The translations under genes and the position numbers were made by a program. A stretch of DNA of 64,000 nucleotides from Moringa oleifera (taxonomy: Eukaryota > Streptophyta > Magnoliopsida > Brassicales > Moringaceae): assembly GCA_021397835.1 (NCBI GenBank), contig JAJFZO010000609.1, forward strand, positions 64,501 to 128,500. The letters are read 5' to 3'. Of the stretch, positions 1 through 11,969 are shown piece after piece (position 1 is the stretch's first letter; each line of letters starts with the position of its first letter). The notes under the pieces were generated by a model. It was not told the DNA's origin, did not search any database, and saw nothing but the letters and a program-made list of their open reading frames with translations.

Positions 1-1
1 G

Positions 2-615
2 CCTCCAATCAGAGAGATCTCTCTCGCCGTTGCTCTTCTCGTCTTTGGCACTCTTGGGATTGTTTCGGGTATCTTCATGGCCTACAACAGAGTCGGCGGT
101 GATCGAGCCCATGGTATGTAGCTAATTTAACTTTGCTGGTTGCTGGTCCTGGTGTCATCTATTTAGTGCTTGTTTGGTTGCTTTGTAAAGGAAAAGTAAA
201 TGTAAAATGTAAATCCTATGAGGCGAAGGACTTTTATAGAAAATCACAGGTCTTAGATTTTCTATATTCCTGGCTATCCATGAAACCGTAAACTAGCGTT
301 GTTTCTTCATAATTTGCCCTTTGGTGGTGATATTTGAGATTTCTTTCTTTTGGTTTCCTTGGTTGGCAATTATCAGAATTTTCTGGCTCTTAAAGGGCAA
401 TAGCAACCTTTTTGACATCAAGTAGCTAGCCTTCTTTTTTCTTTTCTCTTTTGTTTCAGCTTCTAATTGAGATTTCTTTTTATGACCAATCAGGGATTTT
501 CTTCACCGTACTTGGCTGCATTTTGTTTATCCCGGGGTTTTACTATACACGGATCGCATATTACGCTTACAAGGGATACAAAGGCTTTTCTTTTTCCAAC
601 ATACCCCCTGTCTAG
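2..615 (+). CDS. TMEM230-like membrane protein, last two exons (5' partial)
   Basis: Two exons are visible: from the window edge to 113, and 494-615 ending in TAG. The intron 114-493 has GT (after CAT-G) and AG (CAG before 494), and the split codon restores Gly. The joined 77 residues start PPIREISLAVALLVFGTLG and end GFSFSNIPPV. There are two hydrophobic helices (about residues 6-27 and 38-56) separated by the short polar YNRVGGDRAHG loop, followed by the YYAYKGYKG segment. This two-helix layout and tail are those of the small TMEM230 family, which in animals works in secretory and synaptic vesicle traffic; the plant role is not established. The N-terminal exon or exons lie to the left of the window. 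The exon structure is clear from the sequence; the family call rests on remembered motifs. Confidence 0.9.
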
Positions 616-1704
616 TGGATGAATACCTAAATTTTGGACCACTATGCCACTTCTGTACAGCTCTATCATTATAATTTGCCTTTCGTTTTCTGTGCTTTTT
701 TTGCCTTGCTTTGTTTTAACAGTGATGTATATTTAGATGCTTATTGTTGGGAACAAGTACCTTTAGTTTCTATAGGGTAGTGACCATTAATTTTATGATC
801 AATGTCTTCTTAGTTGTTCCTGTCATGCATTTCAAGCTCACTGTTTCTTTTTGTTGTTTGGAAACTTATATAGGTTTCTGCCTGCAGATCATCTCTATTT
901 AACAGTAACTGGGTTGATGTGCTATTTTTTCCCTAAAAGAAAAGCAGTTATGCAGAAAATGACTCAAACATGGAAGACTTATCATAGGCCTACATATAGG
1001 AATTGATTATCTCTACTTTTTTAATTTGAATCAGGATTTAGTTTAATAATCTGTTACCTACTTTAGTTGTAGGTTAGTTTCATTGTTCATTTAGGACTCT
1101 TCTATCATAGTTTCATAGTTTGATTATGAATCAGCTGCATTAGCCCTATAATATAAATTGGCTACGTAGTTTCTTCCCTTACTCTCTTATCCTTCTTCTT
1201 AGCTATTTTTCCTCTTGTTTTGTGTTTCTTTCCCTAAACTCCCCCTTCTCTCCCTTTGTACACAATCTGCATCAAATACTCTTTTCTCTTTTCCTTTTTT
1301 TTTTTGTGGATTTTTTTCTACGTGTTTACTTCTGCTATAAGATATATTGTAGACATTTAGCATGATTGCTAGATAGGCTGTGACTGCTATGAAGAATAGG
1401 TGAGAGAAGACTTGTTTCTTTCATCGTGTAACATTCTCCAACATACCAATGCTCAACTTCCATGATGATATATCAAATATGTGTCGGTTCTTCAGGCTAT
1501 TGAGCTGGTATGTGATGTCAACTAAAAAAATTTTCAACCTTTGCGTTGTTGAAGATATTTGTTCAATGTGTTCAGTATAGGCTTATGCAGCTCATGTATC
1601 ATGCCCATGGTTGTGTCATCTTTGTCTGAGATGGGTACTCCATATGATTTTCTTGAACTCTGCTATCTAGGGTGATAATATGCATTTTTGTTTTCCTCTG
1701 TTAT

Positions 1705-1820
1705 TGTTTGATTGCATTAGATAAAACTGAAGTCAGAATGATTGTTTTAGTTCTAACATTAATGTTTGGTTGCATTAGATGAAGCTTAAGTCAGAATTAT
1801 TGTTTTAGTTGTAGCATATT
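1705..1820. repeat. 58-bp tandem duplication, two copies
   Basis: Two adjacent copies begin TGTTTGATTGCATTAG (1705) and TGTTTGGTTGCATTAG (1763). They stay alignable through AGTCAGAAT and TTGTTTTAGTT. A few substitutions separate the copies, so the duplication is not recent. Confidence 0.8.
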
Positions 1821-2514
1821 ATTTTTCCATTCCTTTATCTCCTTTCTTTTCTTTTGGGGTTTGGGTTGCGTTAGTCAGTAATTGCTGAGTGTCCAGTGCA
1901 ATCTGGTTTTTGTTATTTAAAGAGCAAGAGTTTTTCAACTTTCTAAGTGTGAGGTTGACTCTATGATCAGCACACTTAGTAGCCATGGATCTCTTCTTCT
2001 GTTGGAACCCAGTGATATGGATCTCTTTGGCTTTTCTCAAAAGATTCTTTTGTCCTTCTTTTCCTGCAGATGAGTTATACCACAACCTGTTGCTTGGCCC
2101 AAAATGAGTGGTTTTCTGATTAGGTCTTTGTGGAATGTGAGATGTTCCTTGCTAACATATTCATCTAGGGTTATCTTTACTATGACAGAATTGAGTGTTG
2201 CTATATGGTGCATACTTATGCACAGACTCACATTTTTAGTGAGAACAACTGGAGGCTGGCAATCAGCTAGACATTATCAATTTTGTGGGAAGTTCACTCG
2301 TTTGTATAAACCAAAGTCAATTAGGAGGGCAAGACTTTGAAAGAGAGTCTCAGGGAGAGGTGTCGGTGGTTAGACATCTATTCATGATCTCATAATTATT
2401 GACATTTACTTTATCTGGATTAGAGTAATTTAGTCCAGTCCTTGTTTTCCATGTTATCTCGTGATCTTTTCAAATTCTTTTGATTGTGGTCTAGTTTAAG
2501 TTTATGGGAGTAGT

Positions 2515-2616
2515 TGTAGAGATGAGCTCAGTGGTGGTGTTGGTAAAGCACTCAAATGGATTGGACTCCCTGATACAGTTTCTGAATGTGGGGTCTGTAG
2601 TGGACATAAAAAAATG
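2515..2616 (+). mobile_element. possible short tRNA-derived SINE remnant
   Basis: GAGCTCAGTGG at 2524 is close to a pol III A box. GGATTGGACTCC about 33 bases later is a poor B-box match (about 9 of 12). The block ends in a short A-run near 2610. Order and spacing fit a tRNA-derived SINE, but the B box is weak and no target duplication was found. Confidence 0.25.
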
Positions 2617-2999
2617 AATTGGTTTTCCATTGGCAAATCTGTATTGTGGTTCAATAGAGCTTGGTTAAGGTGTTATGTATGATTGATTGGTTGGAATGTC
2701 ATTATTTGGTAAGCTTTTGTTATGAAGAATCTTTAATAATTGACACTTTATTACACTGCAATTGGTTGGCCTATCTGCCATGTGATTGATAAAATTATCA
2801 GAGACCACATATTTCATTCACAAATTATGTAATTGTCCACGGCAGACATCAGAGTTCTGCAGGTTACTGTATTTTATACTTTGTTTCATAAACTTTAATG
2901 GCATGATACTTTTGATTTCAGGCCCATTTCTGTTCTGCTTTGTCTTCGTGTTCACCCAGATACAGCCTTTGGGAGGTATTGCTACCTATGGTTAAAAAA

Positions 3000-3932
3000 A
3001 AAAAAAAAATTACAAACATCACTACTAGATAGGATGCATCTTTTCAACGGGACATGCAAGGTTTCTGCCGATGATGAGTCATGGCAAAGAAAAAAAAAGG
3101 GTTAGGGATAAGTATTTATCAGTTTTAATTGAATTAATTAATTGATAAAATTATTTTTGATTAATTTGATTTGGTTCTTTTATAATGATTTAATTATATA
3201 AGATAGTTTTTGATTGACATTTTTTTCAAATCAAATTAATGAAAAATATAGATTTTTTAATATTAATTATTTATTATATTTATTTATTTTATTTTATTTT
3301 TGTGTAAACATGAATTTTTTAATCATGAAAATAGTGAAAAAATAAGAATAAAAAAAGTAATATATAAAGTCTCATATTTATTTATGAAATCGTTGCATAA
3401 TTTATGTAGTTATTAATTAATTAATTAATTATATTATATTTGATTTTATAAAATTAATTTATTTCAAAAGTTAATTTGATAATATGTATATTAATTATAA
3501 TTATAGAATAAAAAAAGTTTGTGCGAATTTGACATTAATTAATTTTATGTAACTTAATTTTTTAATAAAAATTTGATTTATTTGAATATAAAAAAATTAA
3601 TTCTATTTCTTCAATTTTTATTAATTTTTAATTAGTTTTTAAATACATTAAATAGATTTAATTTTAAAAATTTTAAATAGGATCTTCCTATTGATTGAGT
3701 GGTCATGTTTAAAAACAGGCTGAGATCGTAAATGTATTGATGGGATTTAAATTTTTTGATTGGACTGAGAATGAGCATGGCTTGGGGTTAGGAATCCATA
3801 GTTCCCAGTTCTTTAGTCTATTTTTCATACTTTTGATATCTATGTCAGTCCATGTCGTCCTTGTTCCTAGATAAGATTAAGGATTCTTTTCTTAAAAGGA
3901 AAAATAATAATTATTTTTATGATATAATATTT
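3000..3932. other. very AT-rich intergenic DNA
   Basis: The stretch is dominated by runs of A and T with an A16-like tract at its left edge and TTAATTAATTAATTAA around 3410-3430. No exon, RNA gene or element ends were recognised. Confidence 0.5.
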
Positions 3933-3941
3933 AAGTATTTA
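3933..3941. repeat. left 9-bp target-site duplication of the MULE
   Basis: AAGTATTTA here is repeated exactly at 4983-4991 immediately outside the inverted ends. Confidence 0.8.
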
Positions 3942-4982
3942 AGGTTAATTATATCACAAGAATTTACATGTTAGGTATAGTATCAAATTAAAATTTATAT
4001 AAAAAATTACATCAAATTAGAATTTACATAACGTACAATTTGTAATATGAGACATCCATCAATAAAATCTATTAAAATTAATTGTGTAGCTTGCTTACGT
4101 AATAGACATATGCTTATTAAGTATACAATTACATTAAAGATCTTTTTATCACTGTAAAATGAAACAGAATTGCTCATGAATGAATTTGTGAAAATTTTCT
4201 TTTCATCCATCAAATTCAAGCATCGATTGTTGCTGAAATCCAAGACTCAAGTATGTATCTTTTAAATAATTCACTTTGTTTTTTTTTTAACTCATCAATT
4301 GAGTGAAATAACTATAAATTTCTATCAATCAAACAACAAGAAAGGAAAATTTTTGTTTTTTTTAAAGAGTTTTGAGATTGAAATTTTTTTGTTTTTTAGG
4401 GTTTTAAAATTGAAAAATTTTTGTTTTCGAAATCAAAAAATTCTAGTTTTCGAGATTTACCATTTGAACCCAATGCATATAACATTCATCAGTTGGGTGA
4501 TTGAGTTTTCAAAATCTACCATAATATATAGAAAATAACAAAAATTACTTAAATCAAATTAATATCTAAAAATCTAAAATTATTTCAGCACTTATTTCTA
4601 ATCTCGATCTATGAATTCGTTGAAGGTGACAGAAGCTTATGGATGTAGAAAACACCTTGATGCTTAGCGTGAATCTTCAATTGTTTGAAGAGAAATATAA
4701 AGAACACCAAGAAGAAATTATCGGAGAGATGGTGAGCATGAGTGAAGTTTATGGAATGTGAGTGACCAAGGGCAATAAGTAGTTTGCAAAAATAAGGTAC
4801 ATGTGGCTATGTTTAAATATGAATTAAGCGAATCATGAAATTAATTCTAATGGATTTTATTGATGGAAGTTTTGCATTGCAAACTACACGTTATGTAAGT
4901 CCTGATTTGATGCAATTTTTTTTATGTAGATTTCAACTTGATACTGCAGCTAAAATTTAGATCCCTCTAATATAATTAACCC
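3942..4982. mobile_element. non-autonomous Mutator-like element (MULE) with long TIRs
   Basis: The outer about 160 bases on each side are inverted copies of each other (3942-4105 against 4810-4982). Shared blocks include GGTTAATTATAT at both ends, TACATAACGT, and CCATCAATAAAATC. The element is flanked by a direct 9-bp duplication, AAGTATTTA, at 3933-3941 and 4983-4991. A 9-bp target duplication with long inverted ends is the hallmark of the Mutator superfamily. The 0.7-kb centre has no transposase; a 79-codon open frame at 4299-4538 is low-complexity and Phe/Lys-rich, and is unlikely to be a protein. Confidence 0.8.
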
Positions 4983-4999
4983 AAGTATTTATTATTATT

Positions 5000-5740
5000 T
5001 TTAGTTAAAAATGGAGAACTTTTCTGTTTTATTTTGTTAACATTAAGGTGATGTGTTGTCATTTTTTTTAGAAAAATTATTTTGTTATTCTTTTTTCACT
5101 TTTTTTATTCTTCATTTGTTTCACATTCTTTATTTAATATATATATATATATATATATATAAATTAATGTTATTAGTCAATCAAAATATATAACATAAGA
5201 TATGATTGAGTTGACCTCATTTAAAGATATATATATATATATTTGGTATCTCAAACTCGATGTAATTGATTTCATGATATTTCAAAGCCAATGCCTATGA
5301 ATAAGGGATAACTTTCCCATAATGATAAGTCACCATTAAAATCTTATAAAATGGATAAATATTTTTTTCTCTCCCTTTTTTATGATTTATGGAATAACAA
5401 TTTACCAATTTAGGCATCAGAGTCCATTTTGGCTTTGTAACTTTTCTATTATAGGTTTTTCAAACTTGGCTTCTGTTAGCTAAAGCTTAAATTATTTTTT
5501 AGAGTAATGTCATTTGGCGTTCTTCATAGTAACATAAGAGGAATGATTATGGTCAATGCGTCTCAGATACATTTGCATATTCAAAAATTCTCTAAGAGGT
5601 GGTCAAATTGCCTTTCCACTCCTTCGTAGTCATGGCTTATTATTGATGCGAACTTTCTCCTTCCTAGCCTGTTTCAAATGCTTGACATTTGATTTTTACA
5701 TTCTTTGCTATGTGTATAGACTTAGAAGGTCGTAGCTATT
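5000..5740. other. unclassified AT-rich DNA
   Basis: No host exon was recognised. A weak open stretch around 5500-5690 (+) vaguely recalls a LINE endonuclease, but no catalytic motif was found, so it is left unassigned. Confidence 0.35.
5136..5160. repeat. (AT)n microsatellite
   Basis: Uninterrupted alternating A and T. Similar tracts occur at 5229-5241, 7754-7783, 9038-9057 and 13392-13408. Confidence 0.95.
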
Positions 5741-6379
5741 TTAATCATTTTTAAAAAATTATTATTTAAATTGATTTGAATCAAAAGGATAAAAAGAAGT
5801 CAATCTTTAGTTTTTGGCATTTCATGTCTCATTCTCTAACTTTGTTTAACGATGATCTTTCATCATCGATCAAGGGCTGGAAGGACAAATACTTCTAGAC
5901 TACATGGCAGGATCTATATCTCGATTTGTTATTGTGAAAGATCCTCAATACCTTTCATGGTTCTAAGAAAAATCCTATAGAAAGTTGTAAAGCTTATTTC
6001 CATTTGATATACGATCATATCAGTTTTCATAACATCAAGCATTATCTCACATCAAAATAACTTCATAAAATTTATAATGTAAATTCTAGTTCCTAGAAAT
6101 TCTTTCTTCCACTCTCGTTTTTCAACTAAATCCAACCCTGATCCCATATTAGGACTTAAATTCTTCTAGGACACCCTTCTAGCCCCTCTTCATAACACTT
6201 TGTCAATTCTCCTAATTACCGAAGCCAAAGAGCCTATTCCAAATCAGATTGTTGACCTTTTAGATTTTGATGTCTTTGCAAACCTATCCCTGATCTCACA
6301 TCTGCTAACAAGTTACCTTTATTTACTTCCCCTTATTATATTTTCCTATTATGACTGATTTGACATTTTCTCTTGATAT

Positions 6380-7010
6380 GCAGACTTAGAAGAAATGCCT
6401 AGATATGATTCATTGCTATCCTGTCATGTTATCTCTGAATTTGTCTAAGAAAATTCAATCAAGATGTGATGCATGCCCCTTTAATGCTTTATTTCATAAT
6501 TGACTTGGAAGGTCAATCAGGATATACTGCATACGTGTTCCAATATTCCATTACTTGAGTTCATTTGAAGTTTCTTACCGAGATACGATTCACAACGATC
6601 TTGAATTGATTTGAAAGGTTAAACAGGATTTGATGCTCAACCATCCTAATAGTCCCTTATTTCGATTATGACACATTTCATCATGACGTTTTGATCTAGG
6701 ATTTTATCATTTGGGATAACCTATTTTATCTCATCGATAACACAACTCATAACTATGTTGATGCTTCACCATACTTCACATTCATCTTGGTAGTTTAATA
6801 CAAAGGATTATCAACGTGATTTACGTTCATCAAGATTTTTCTCATGCTTAATGCGATTCTTAACCGTCGAGATGCTTTGGACATTTCCTATTAACGACAT
6901 ACTCATCGTGACATCTTATCTTAGATGCAATTCGCAACCATTTGGATATTTTAGGTTGCGTTGTACATCATTCTATCAAGAACATACTTACGTTGTACAT
7001 CATTCTTTCT
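6380..7010 (+). repeat. diverged array of a GATxxGATTCxxAACxATC-type motif, copy A
   Basis: Variants such as GATATGATTCATTGCTATC (about 6405), GATACGATTCACAACGATC (about 6582), GCGATTCTTAACCGTC (about 6850) and GCAATTCGCAACCATT (about 6925) recur roughly every 60-100 bases. The same motif family is reiterated in the opposite orientation at 11970-12735. Confidence 0.6.
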
Positions 7011-7078
7011 AGTAGTATTTTTCTACTGAGAAGTTCTTCTTTTATGCCTTTTGCTGGAATGTGATTTCTCTCTTTTCT

Positions 7079-7310
7079 CCATTAGGTTCTTATTACCCTT
7101 TACTAAGAAATCTTTTTTTTTTCTTTCGCCTCCATTGGGGATTTATTTTTTGTACTTCACTAAAGGAATTGTCTTTTGTCTTCCACTGGGGATAATCCTT
7201 TCCTTTTCTTCACTAGAGATCTTATTTTGCTCTTTATTGGAGATGCTCTTATTGGTTCTTCACTAGGGGAAATATCTTCCTAAAGTATCATTTTTGGCTA
7301 TCCACTAGGG
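7079..7310 (+). repeat. degenerate ~28-bp minisatellite with CACTAGGG-like core, copy A
   Basis: About nine variants of CCATTAGG, CCACTGGGG or CACTAGGG occur at roughly 7079, 7103, 7130, 7157, 7181, 7209, 7240, 7260 and 7300, separated by T-rich spacers. The same array lies inverted at 11690-11870. Confidence 0.65.
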
Positions 7311-7751
7311 AGTAAAAGTTTGCTCTTTGGCCAAACTTGGAATCATCTTATCTTCCTGCATCTCATGATCATGTATATGTGACTTTCATTTTTCATTTGT
7401 TTTTATTTTGTTAGTTTAAGTTTTCATTTTAGGTTGGTCACACTTGTTTCCATCTCTCTTATTTCTCTCTTTGTCTTTTTTTCCTTTATAAGATCTAAAT
7501 TCTTTCTTGGATTTATTTTCGATTGCAGGTTTATACTTTGTAAGGTTTCTTTTTGAATAGTTTAAGTTTTCCTGCGGTTTCTCTCACTTTCTTTTACATA
7601 ACAATCTTGTTTCTTTTGGTATCCTTTTCCTTTAATTTTTTTTAAAAAATTTTTTAACCTTTTTTTTTTCAAGGAATTCTTTTTTCATCTTGTCTTAGAT
7701 TTGGATTAGGTAATGAAAATGGCTATATGACTTCTATGCAATTCTAATGCA

Positions 7752-7784
<33 letters not shown>

Positions 7785-8159
7785 GTTCTTACTAAGAACT
7801 AACTGAAGTTGGGATGAAATTTACCTTCAGGCTTTATTCAATGAGTGCATTTTGGTACAATCTCATGATTGAATTATGTACAAGAAATCCTTTCCTCAAG
7901 AAAAAATAAAAAACATCATGCTCGAAAGCAACTTTCATCATATCCAGTTTTCTCTTGAAAAAGAATACTTTTTATTCTTGATCACTATCTTTCATTATTT
8001 GAGAAGTGATCTAAATACCTATTCCCTTCATTGGAATATTCCAATCAGATTGCCCTTTTAGGTTTTTCTTTTTAGTTTTGATTCGATTTTTTTTTTGGGC
8101 TATCCTTCTAGCTTTTTAGCTTACCCCTCACATATATTGTATCTTCACTATATCTGAAT

Positions 8160-9880
8160 TGATGGGATTTGTGAGGTTTGGCCCATTCATGTTAGCCCAC
8201 ATTAATGCTACTTTAGTCAATGCCTTTTTAACCATACCATAACTTGGGTCCCGACTAGGGTAAATCATTCAATGTGAAAAAAAAACAAACTTGGGAGTTG
8301 CTACTAATTGTTTAGGTGGGATTGGTCACCATAAAGGCTTATTGATTTTCTTTGTTTTTCAAAGAAAAATGGGTTCATGAGTTGGTTACACTGGGAAATG
8401 ATTAGCAACCCTTTAACACCTAAAATTGGTACAAAGAGTTATCTTTTCTAAAACCTAGGATTTCAATTATAAATGATTATCTTAAATAATTCATTAAAGA
8501 ATATGTTTAAGGCTTAGAGATTTTACACTTATTCTATCTCTTGTCACATAAAATAGATTTTATGAGCGAGAAAGAAAACTTCACACTTGTTCCATTCTCT
8601 TCCTTGAAAATATTACTGCCGATGGATAGAATATTAAGAAAAATATTGAGAAAAATATTAACAAAAATATACATAAACATCACCCCATCAAACAATGAGC
8701 TTAACCTACATTTTTACATACATCATTGAACAAAAAATATTCATAATACGGTAAATAGACCTTGATGAGCTCTACCATTTTAGGAAAGCACTGAAAAGAT
8801 TAAATCTGCCTTTTACCTAAAAAATGATTCAGAGAGGTTAAGGCTAACCTTTTAATACTAATCCCATGACTTCAACTATGAATTCTGTTATGTTGCTACC
8901 ACAGTTTTGTTTATTTTTTAAAATCATTTTACCCAATTTATTCTAGTTTTTCTCATTTTTCCTTGATCCAAAGTTTATTGATGATAACATTTTAATCTTA
9001 AGAGATCAGATTTAGCATTTATGATAATAATGCATACATATATATATATATATATATGCATACATATATATATATTCAAAATAAACAGAAAAGTTATCTA
9101 AGTAAAAATCTTTAATATTTTACCAGATAAAAATTGAAAAAACATATCATTAATTTTGAAATAAATTTCTTTAACCCTAAGTGTAATAATTCCATACTCA
9201 AGTATATACAAAAATGAAAAAAAGCATCAAAAACCTTATTTTATAAAAACTCTAAGTTTTCAAGGAGCTTAAAAAGCTCAGACGATTACTAAAGATTATT
9301 CTTAACGACTCGATAATATTTCATCCATAATTTATGCTTGTGTAAAGATCAAAACTAACCCTAAATGAATTTTAAACATCCTAAAATATTGATTAATTCA
9401 TCGAAAAGGTCATTTGCTTGAATAATATTTTTGTAACATAAAGAAAAGCTAAGAATTGATCTGTTCATTAATCAAAACTTTGAATATCTTTATTTCATTT
9501 GTAACAACATCGATAAAACATCACAATTGCAATTTAAAAAGATCATACCTTACTGTTCAATGAATGGAGCTCTTCACCAATAAATTTTAAAAATATTTCA
9601 AGAAACTCACAAATTTTATCTTAAAGCAGACATAAACAAGAATTTTTCATTCTAAAATTCTCTAAACTCTTCAAACTTTTAGAAATGATAAAATATTAAT
9701 GTCGTTGTTGTCTCCTTCCAAATGGGAGAAAATATGAGCTATTAATGAGGCTCTAATGGTGGGTATAAATGGCGTGCTGATGCTGGATAAGGGACTCACT
9801 CACTAACTTATACATTGATTTGAGTTGAAACGAGTTTAGGCTTAGCTAGTTCATGATTTTGTGTTTTTCTGTGGTAAGTG
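8160..9880 (-). mobile_element. Tat-like LTR remnant (minus orientation)
   Basis: The segment 8295-8420 carries GGGAGTTGCTACTAATTG, AGGTGGGATTGGTCACC, GGGTTCATGAGTTGGTTAC and GGGAAATGATTAGCAACCC in the order found at the ends of Tat LTRs; a related block lies at 35990-36100. Read on the minus strand, a TATA-like ATTTATACCC occurs near 9760, about where an LTR promoter would sit. The outer boundary is only an estimate. No target duplication was found and no coding capacity is visible between 8430 and 9880. Confidence 0.45.
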
Positions 9881-10184
9881 GGTCAAGAGTTGTGTTTGTT
9901 AAGCCTGAACTAGTCAAAAGTTGTGTTCATTTATTGCAGGTCATGAGTTCAGTATAGTTAGGTCAATAGGTTATCAAGTCAACAAGCCTTGAATAACGTC
10001 AACAGCTACTTTACAGCTGTCAAATCTTAACGACTATTTCAAAAGTGCTAAAATATAAGAAAAGATATACAGTAATGGGTATGTGGCACACATGTAAATG
10101 ACCATATTATAACTAAGTAAATTATGAGAGTTAGGTATCATTGGTTGATAATGGAACAACTAGTTCCACGTGATTGAAATAATC

Positions 10185-10975
10185 ATCCCCAAACTCTCAA
10201 ATGGGCATAGATTCATTCTACTATTTATAGATTATTTCATTGAATGAGTGGAAATATGATAAAAATAGTGGTTAACAGAGTCCTCAAGAAAGAGATTATC
10301 TACTGGCATATTCCATCGAAAAGAATCATTTTGAAAAATACAACAAATTTAAACGAAAAACGAATGAAAGAAGTATATGAGCGCTTTAAAATTAAAACAT
10401 CATAATTAAGTGACATATCTACTAGAAATGAGTGGCATCATAAAAGCAGCCAATAAAAATATAAAAAAGATTATCAAAGATGGTGCTAACTTATAAGAAT
10501 TGGTATGAGATGTTACCCTTGGCTCTGTTGGCTTATCGAACAATATGAGGACAGTTACCAGGGTGATGTTATATTTGTTGGTTTATGGAATCAAAATCAT
10601 GCTCTTAGTACACATTGAGTTACCTTTATTAAGGGTGATAAAAGAAGTCCAGCTTAATAAAGTGGAATGGATAAAACCAAGACATGAGTAGTTTAACTTA
10701 ATTGAGAAAAAAGGATTGAAAGCTCTATACCATGGTATATACTAAAAAAAGGATGAAAAAGTCTACGGTAAAAAACTCCATCCAAGAAATTGTAAGGAAA
10801 AAGACTTACTACTGAAGGAGATTTTAAAAAACATCTCCAATTGTTGAGGAAAATAGGCATTAAATTATGTAATTAAAAAGGCATTCTCTAGTAGAGCATT
10901 AATACTTGCTGATAAGGTTAGACAAGACCTCTCTAACCCTATCAATGTAGACGTGGTGAAAAAATATAACATGTG
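10185..10975 (+). pseudogene. Ty3/gypsy (Tat-like) integrase C-terminal remnant
   Basis: Translation across frames gives IPKLSNGHRFILLFIDYF near 10185-10240, which is the integrase core just before its first Asp. LLVYGIKIMLLVHIELPLL then LRVIKEVQLNKVEWIKPRHE lie at 10580-10690, followed by FNLIEKKGLKALYHG. The end is KAFSSRALILADKVRQDLSN to a stop after VDVVKKYNM. This is the normal C-terminal order of a Tat-lineage pol. Several in-frame stops and frameshifts are present, including stops after YFIE and within the linker, so it cannot be functional. Reverse transcriptase, RNase H and gag of this copy are not visible upstream. Confidence 0.8.
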
Positions 10976-11689
10976 AAGGGCAAGCTAAAAATCCTCAAGG
11001 ATTTCCTAAAAAAAAAAAACCAAATTAAAAATGCAAAAGGGCCATTTGATTGAAAGGGGCACGCTTTGGTTAACAAATGTCAAATTTCGATGAGAGAAAG
11101 AGTTATATGCATCACTTTTTCCAAAGTGAAAAATGGTGATTAGGAATAAGAGGTATTTATCGTTAAGAGGTTAACTTGTCATGACGAACGCTCTTTTCAA
11201 GTGTGATGTATTTTTCCTCGAGAATAGAATTTTTTTAAATATTCTGGTTGTGGGATAATCATTGTATTAGAATTTATCATTAAATAAAGCTTAAAAGAAA
11301 AGTTTTCTTCCAACTTAAGCCAACTCTTACTACAAAAGAGAATTATAGGTCTTCCATTAGCATTGCATAGAAATCACATAATCAATTCGATTGTTTAATC
11401 CAAATCTAAGATAAGATGAGATAAAATTTCTCAATGAATAAGGCAAGATTTTAAAATATAAGGGAAAAGAATAAGCCAAAAATTAAAAATAATCAAAGAA
11501 AGAATCTAGATCATGGAAAACAAATAGAAATAAAGGAGAAATCAAAGGGAAAATGACTAGAACATGCAATGTCAAACTAACATAAGCCAAGAAATAAAAA
11601 GAAAGAAAAATCAACATCATGCATGCATGCTTAAGAAATTTCAAGGATGGCAAGACAATTAGCTTAGGAAGAAAGTATGTGTTTACTAC

Positions 11690-11870
11690 CTAATGAAGAA
11701 CCAAAGGAAGCTTATCCATAACAAAGAATAGAAGAATATGAATCTCCAATGAAGGACAAAAGAAAGAAGATTTCCTAGTGGAGGAAAGAGAAAATGATGA
11801 TTCCTAGTAAAAGATGGAAGAAAAGAAGGATTACTTAGTGGAAAATTACGGTTAGAAAAAGTAACATACA
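11690..11870 (-). repeat. degenerate CACTAGG-core minisatellite, copy B
   Basis: On the minus strand, variants CCACTAAGTAATCC, TACTAGGAATC, CCACTAGGAAATC, TCATTGGAGATTC and TCATTAGGTAGT recur at roughly 27-45-bp spacing. This mirrors the array at 7079-7310. Confidence 0.6.
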
Positions 11871-11969
11871 AGGTGAGTAAAGAGCCGCCAAATTTTTACA
11901 TCGTTAGTGAGGTATAAAGAATCCTGCTACCTCGATAACTGCAGGTATGTTGATGCCATGAAAATGCGA

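Larger units (their letters stand above)
616..2999. other. TMEM230 3' UTR and downstream intergenic DNA
   Basis: No convincing exon follows the TAG at 613-615. The first few hundred bases are T-rich and probably hold the 3' UTR. Short open frames here are interrupted and show no family motif. The stretch contains a 58-bp tandem duplication (1705-1820) and a weak tRNA-SINE-like block (2515-2616), and is followed by an A-run starting about 2995. Confidence 0.5.
5750..8060 (+). mobile_element. Tat/Ogre-like retroelement accessory region, copy A
   Basis: This block reads in the plus direction and is a diverged inverted copy of 11040-15100. The start (5860-5960) encodes SIKGWKDKYF-like residues resembling plant retroelement gag-like or accessory proteins. 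The stretch 6000-6300 aligns with the coding part of the minus-strand frame at 14656-15084. Next come an array of a motif like GATTCACAACGATC (6380-7010), then a degenerate CACTAGGG array (7079-7310), then an AT-rich tail with CTTAGATTTGGATTA shared with copy B. Many stops and frameshifts show that it is dead. Antisense or accessory frames between pol and the 3' LTR are known in the Tat lineage; assigning this region to that class is inference. Confidence 0.55.

Noticed and set aside
4299..4538. 79-codon frame within the MULE
   Set aside because: Low-complexity Phe/Lys/Ile composition arising from T/A runs; no domain or start context.
5500..5700. Possible LINE endonuclease fragment
   Set aside because: Only vague resemblance; no GDFN or catalytic His/Asp motif and the frame has stops.
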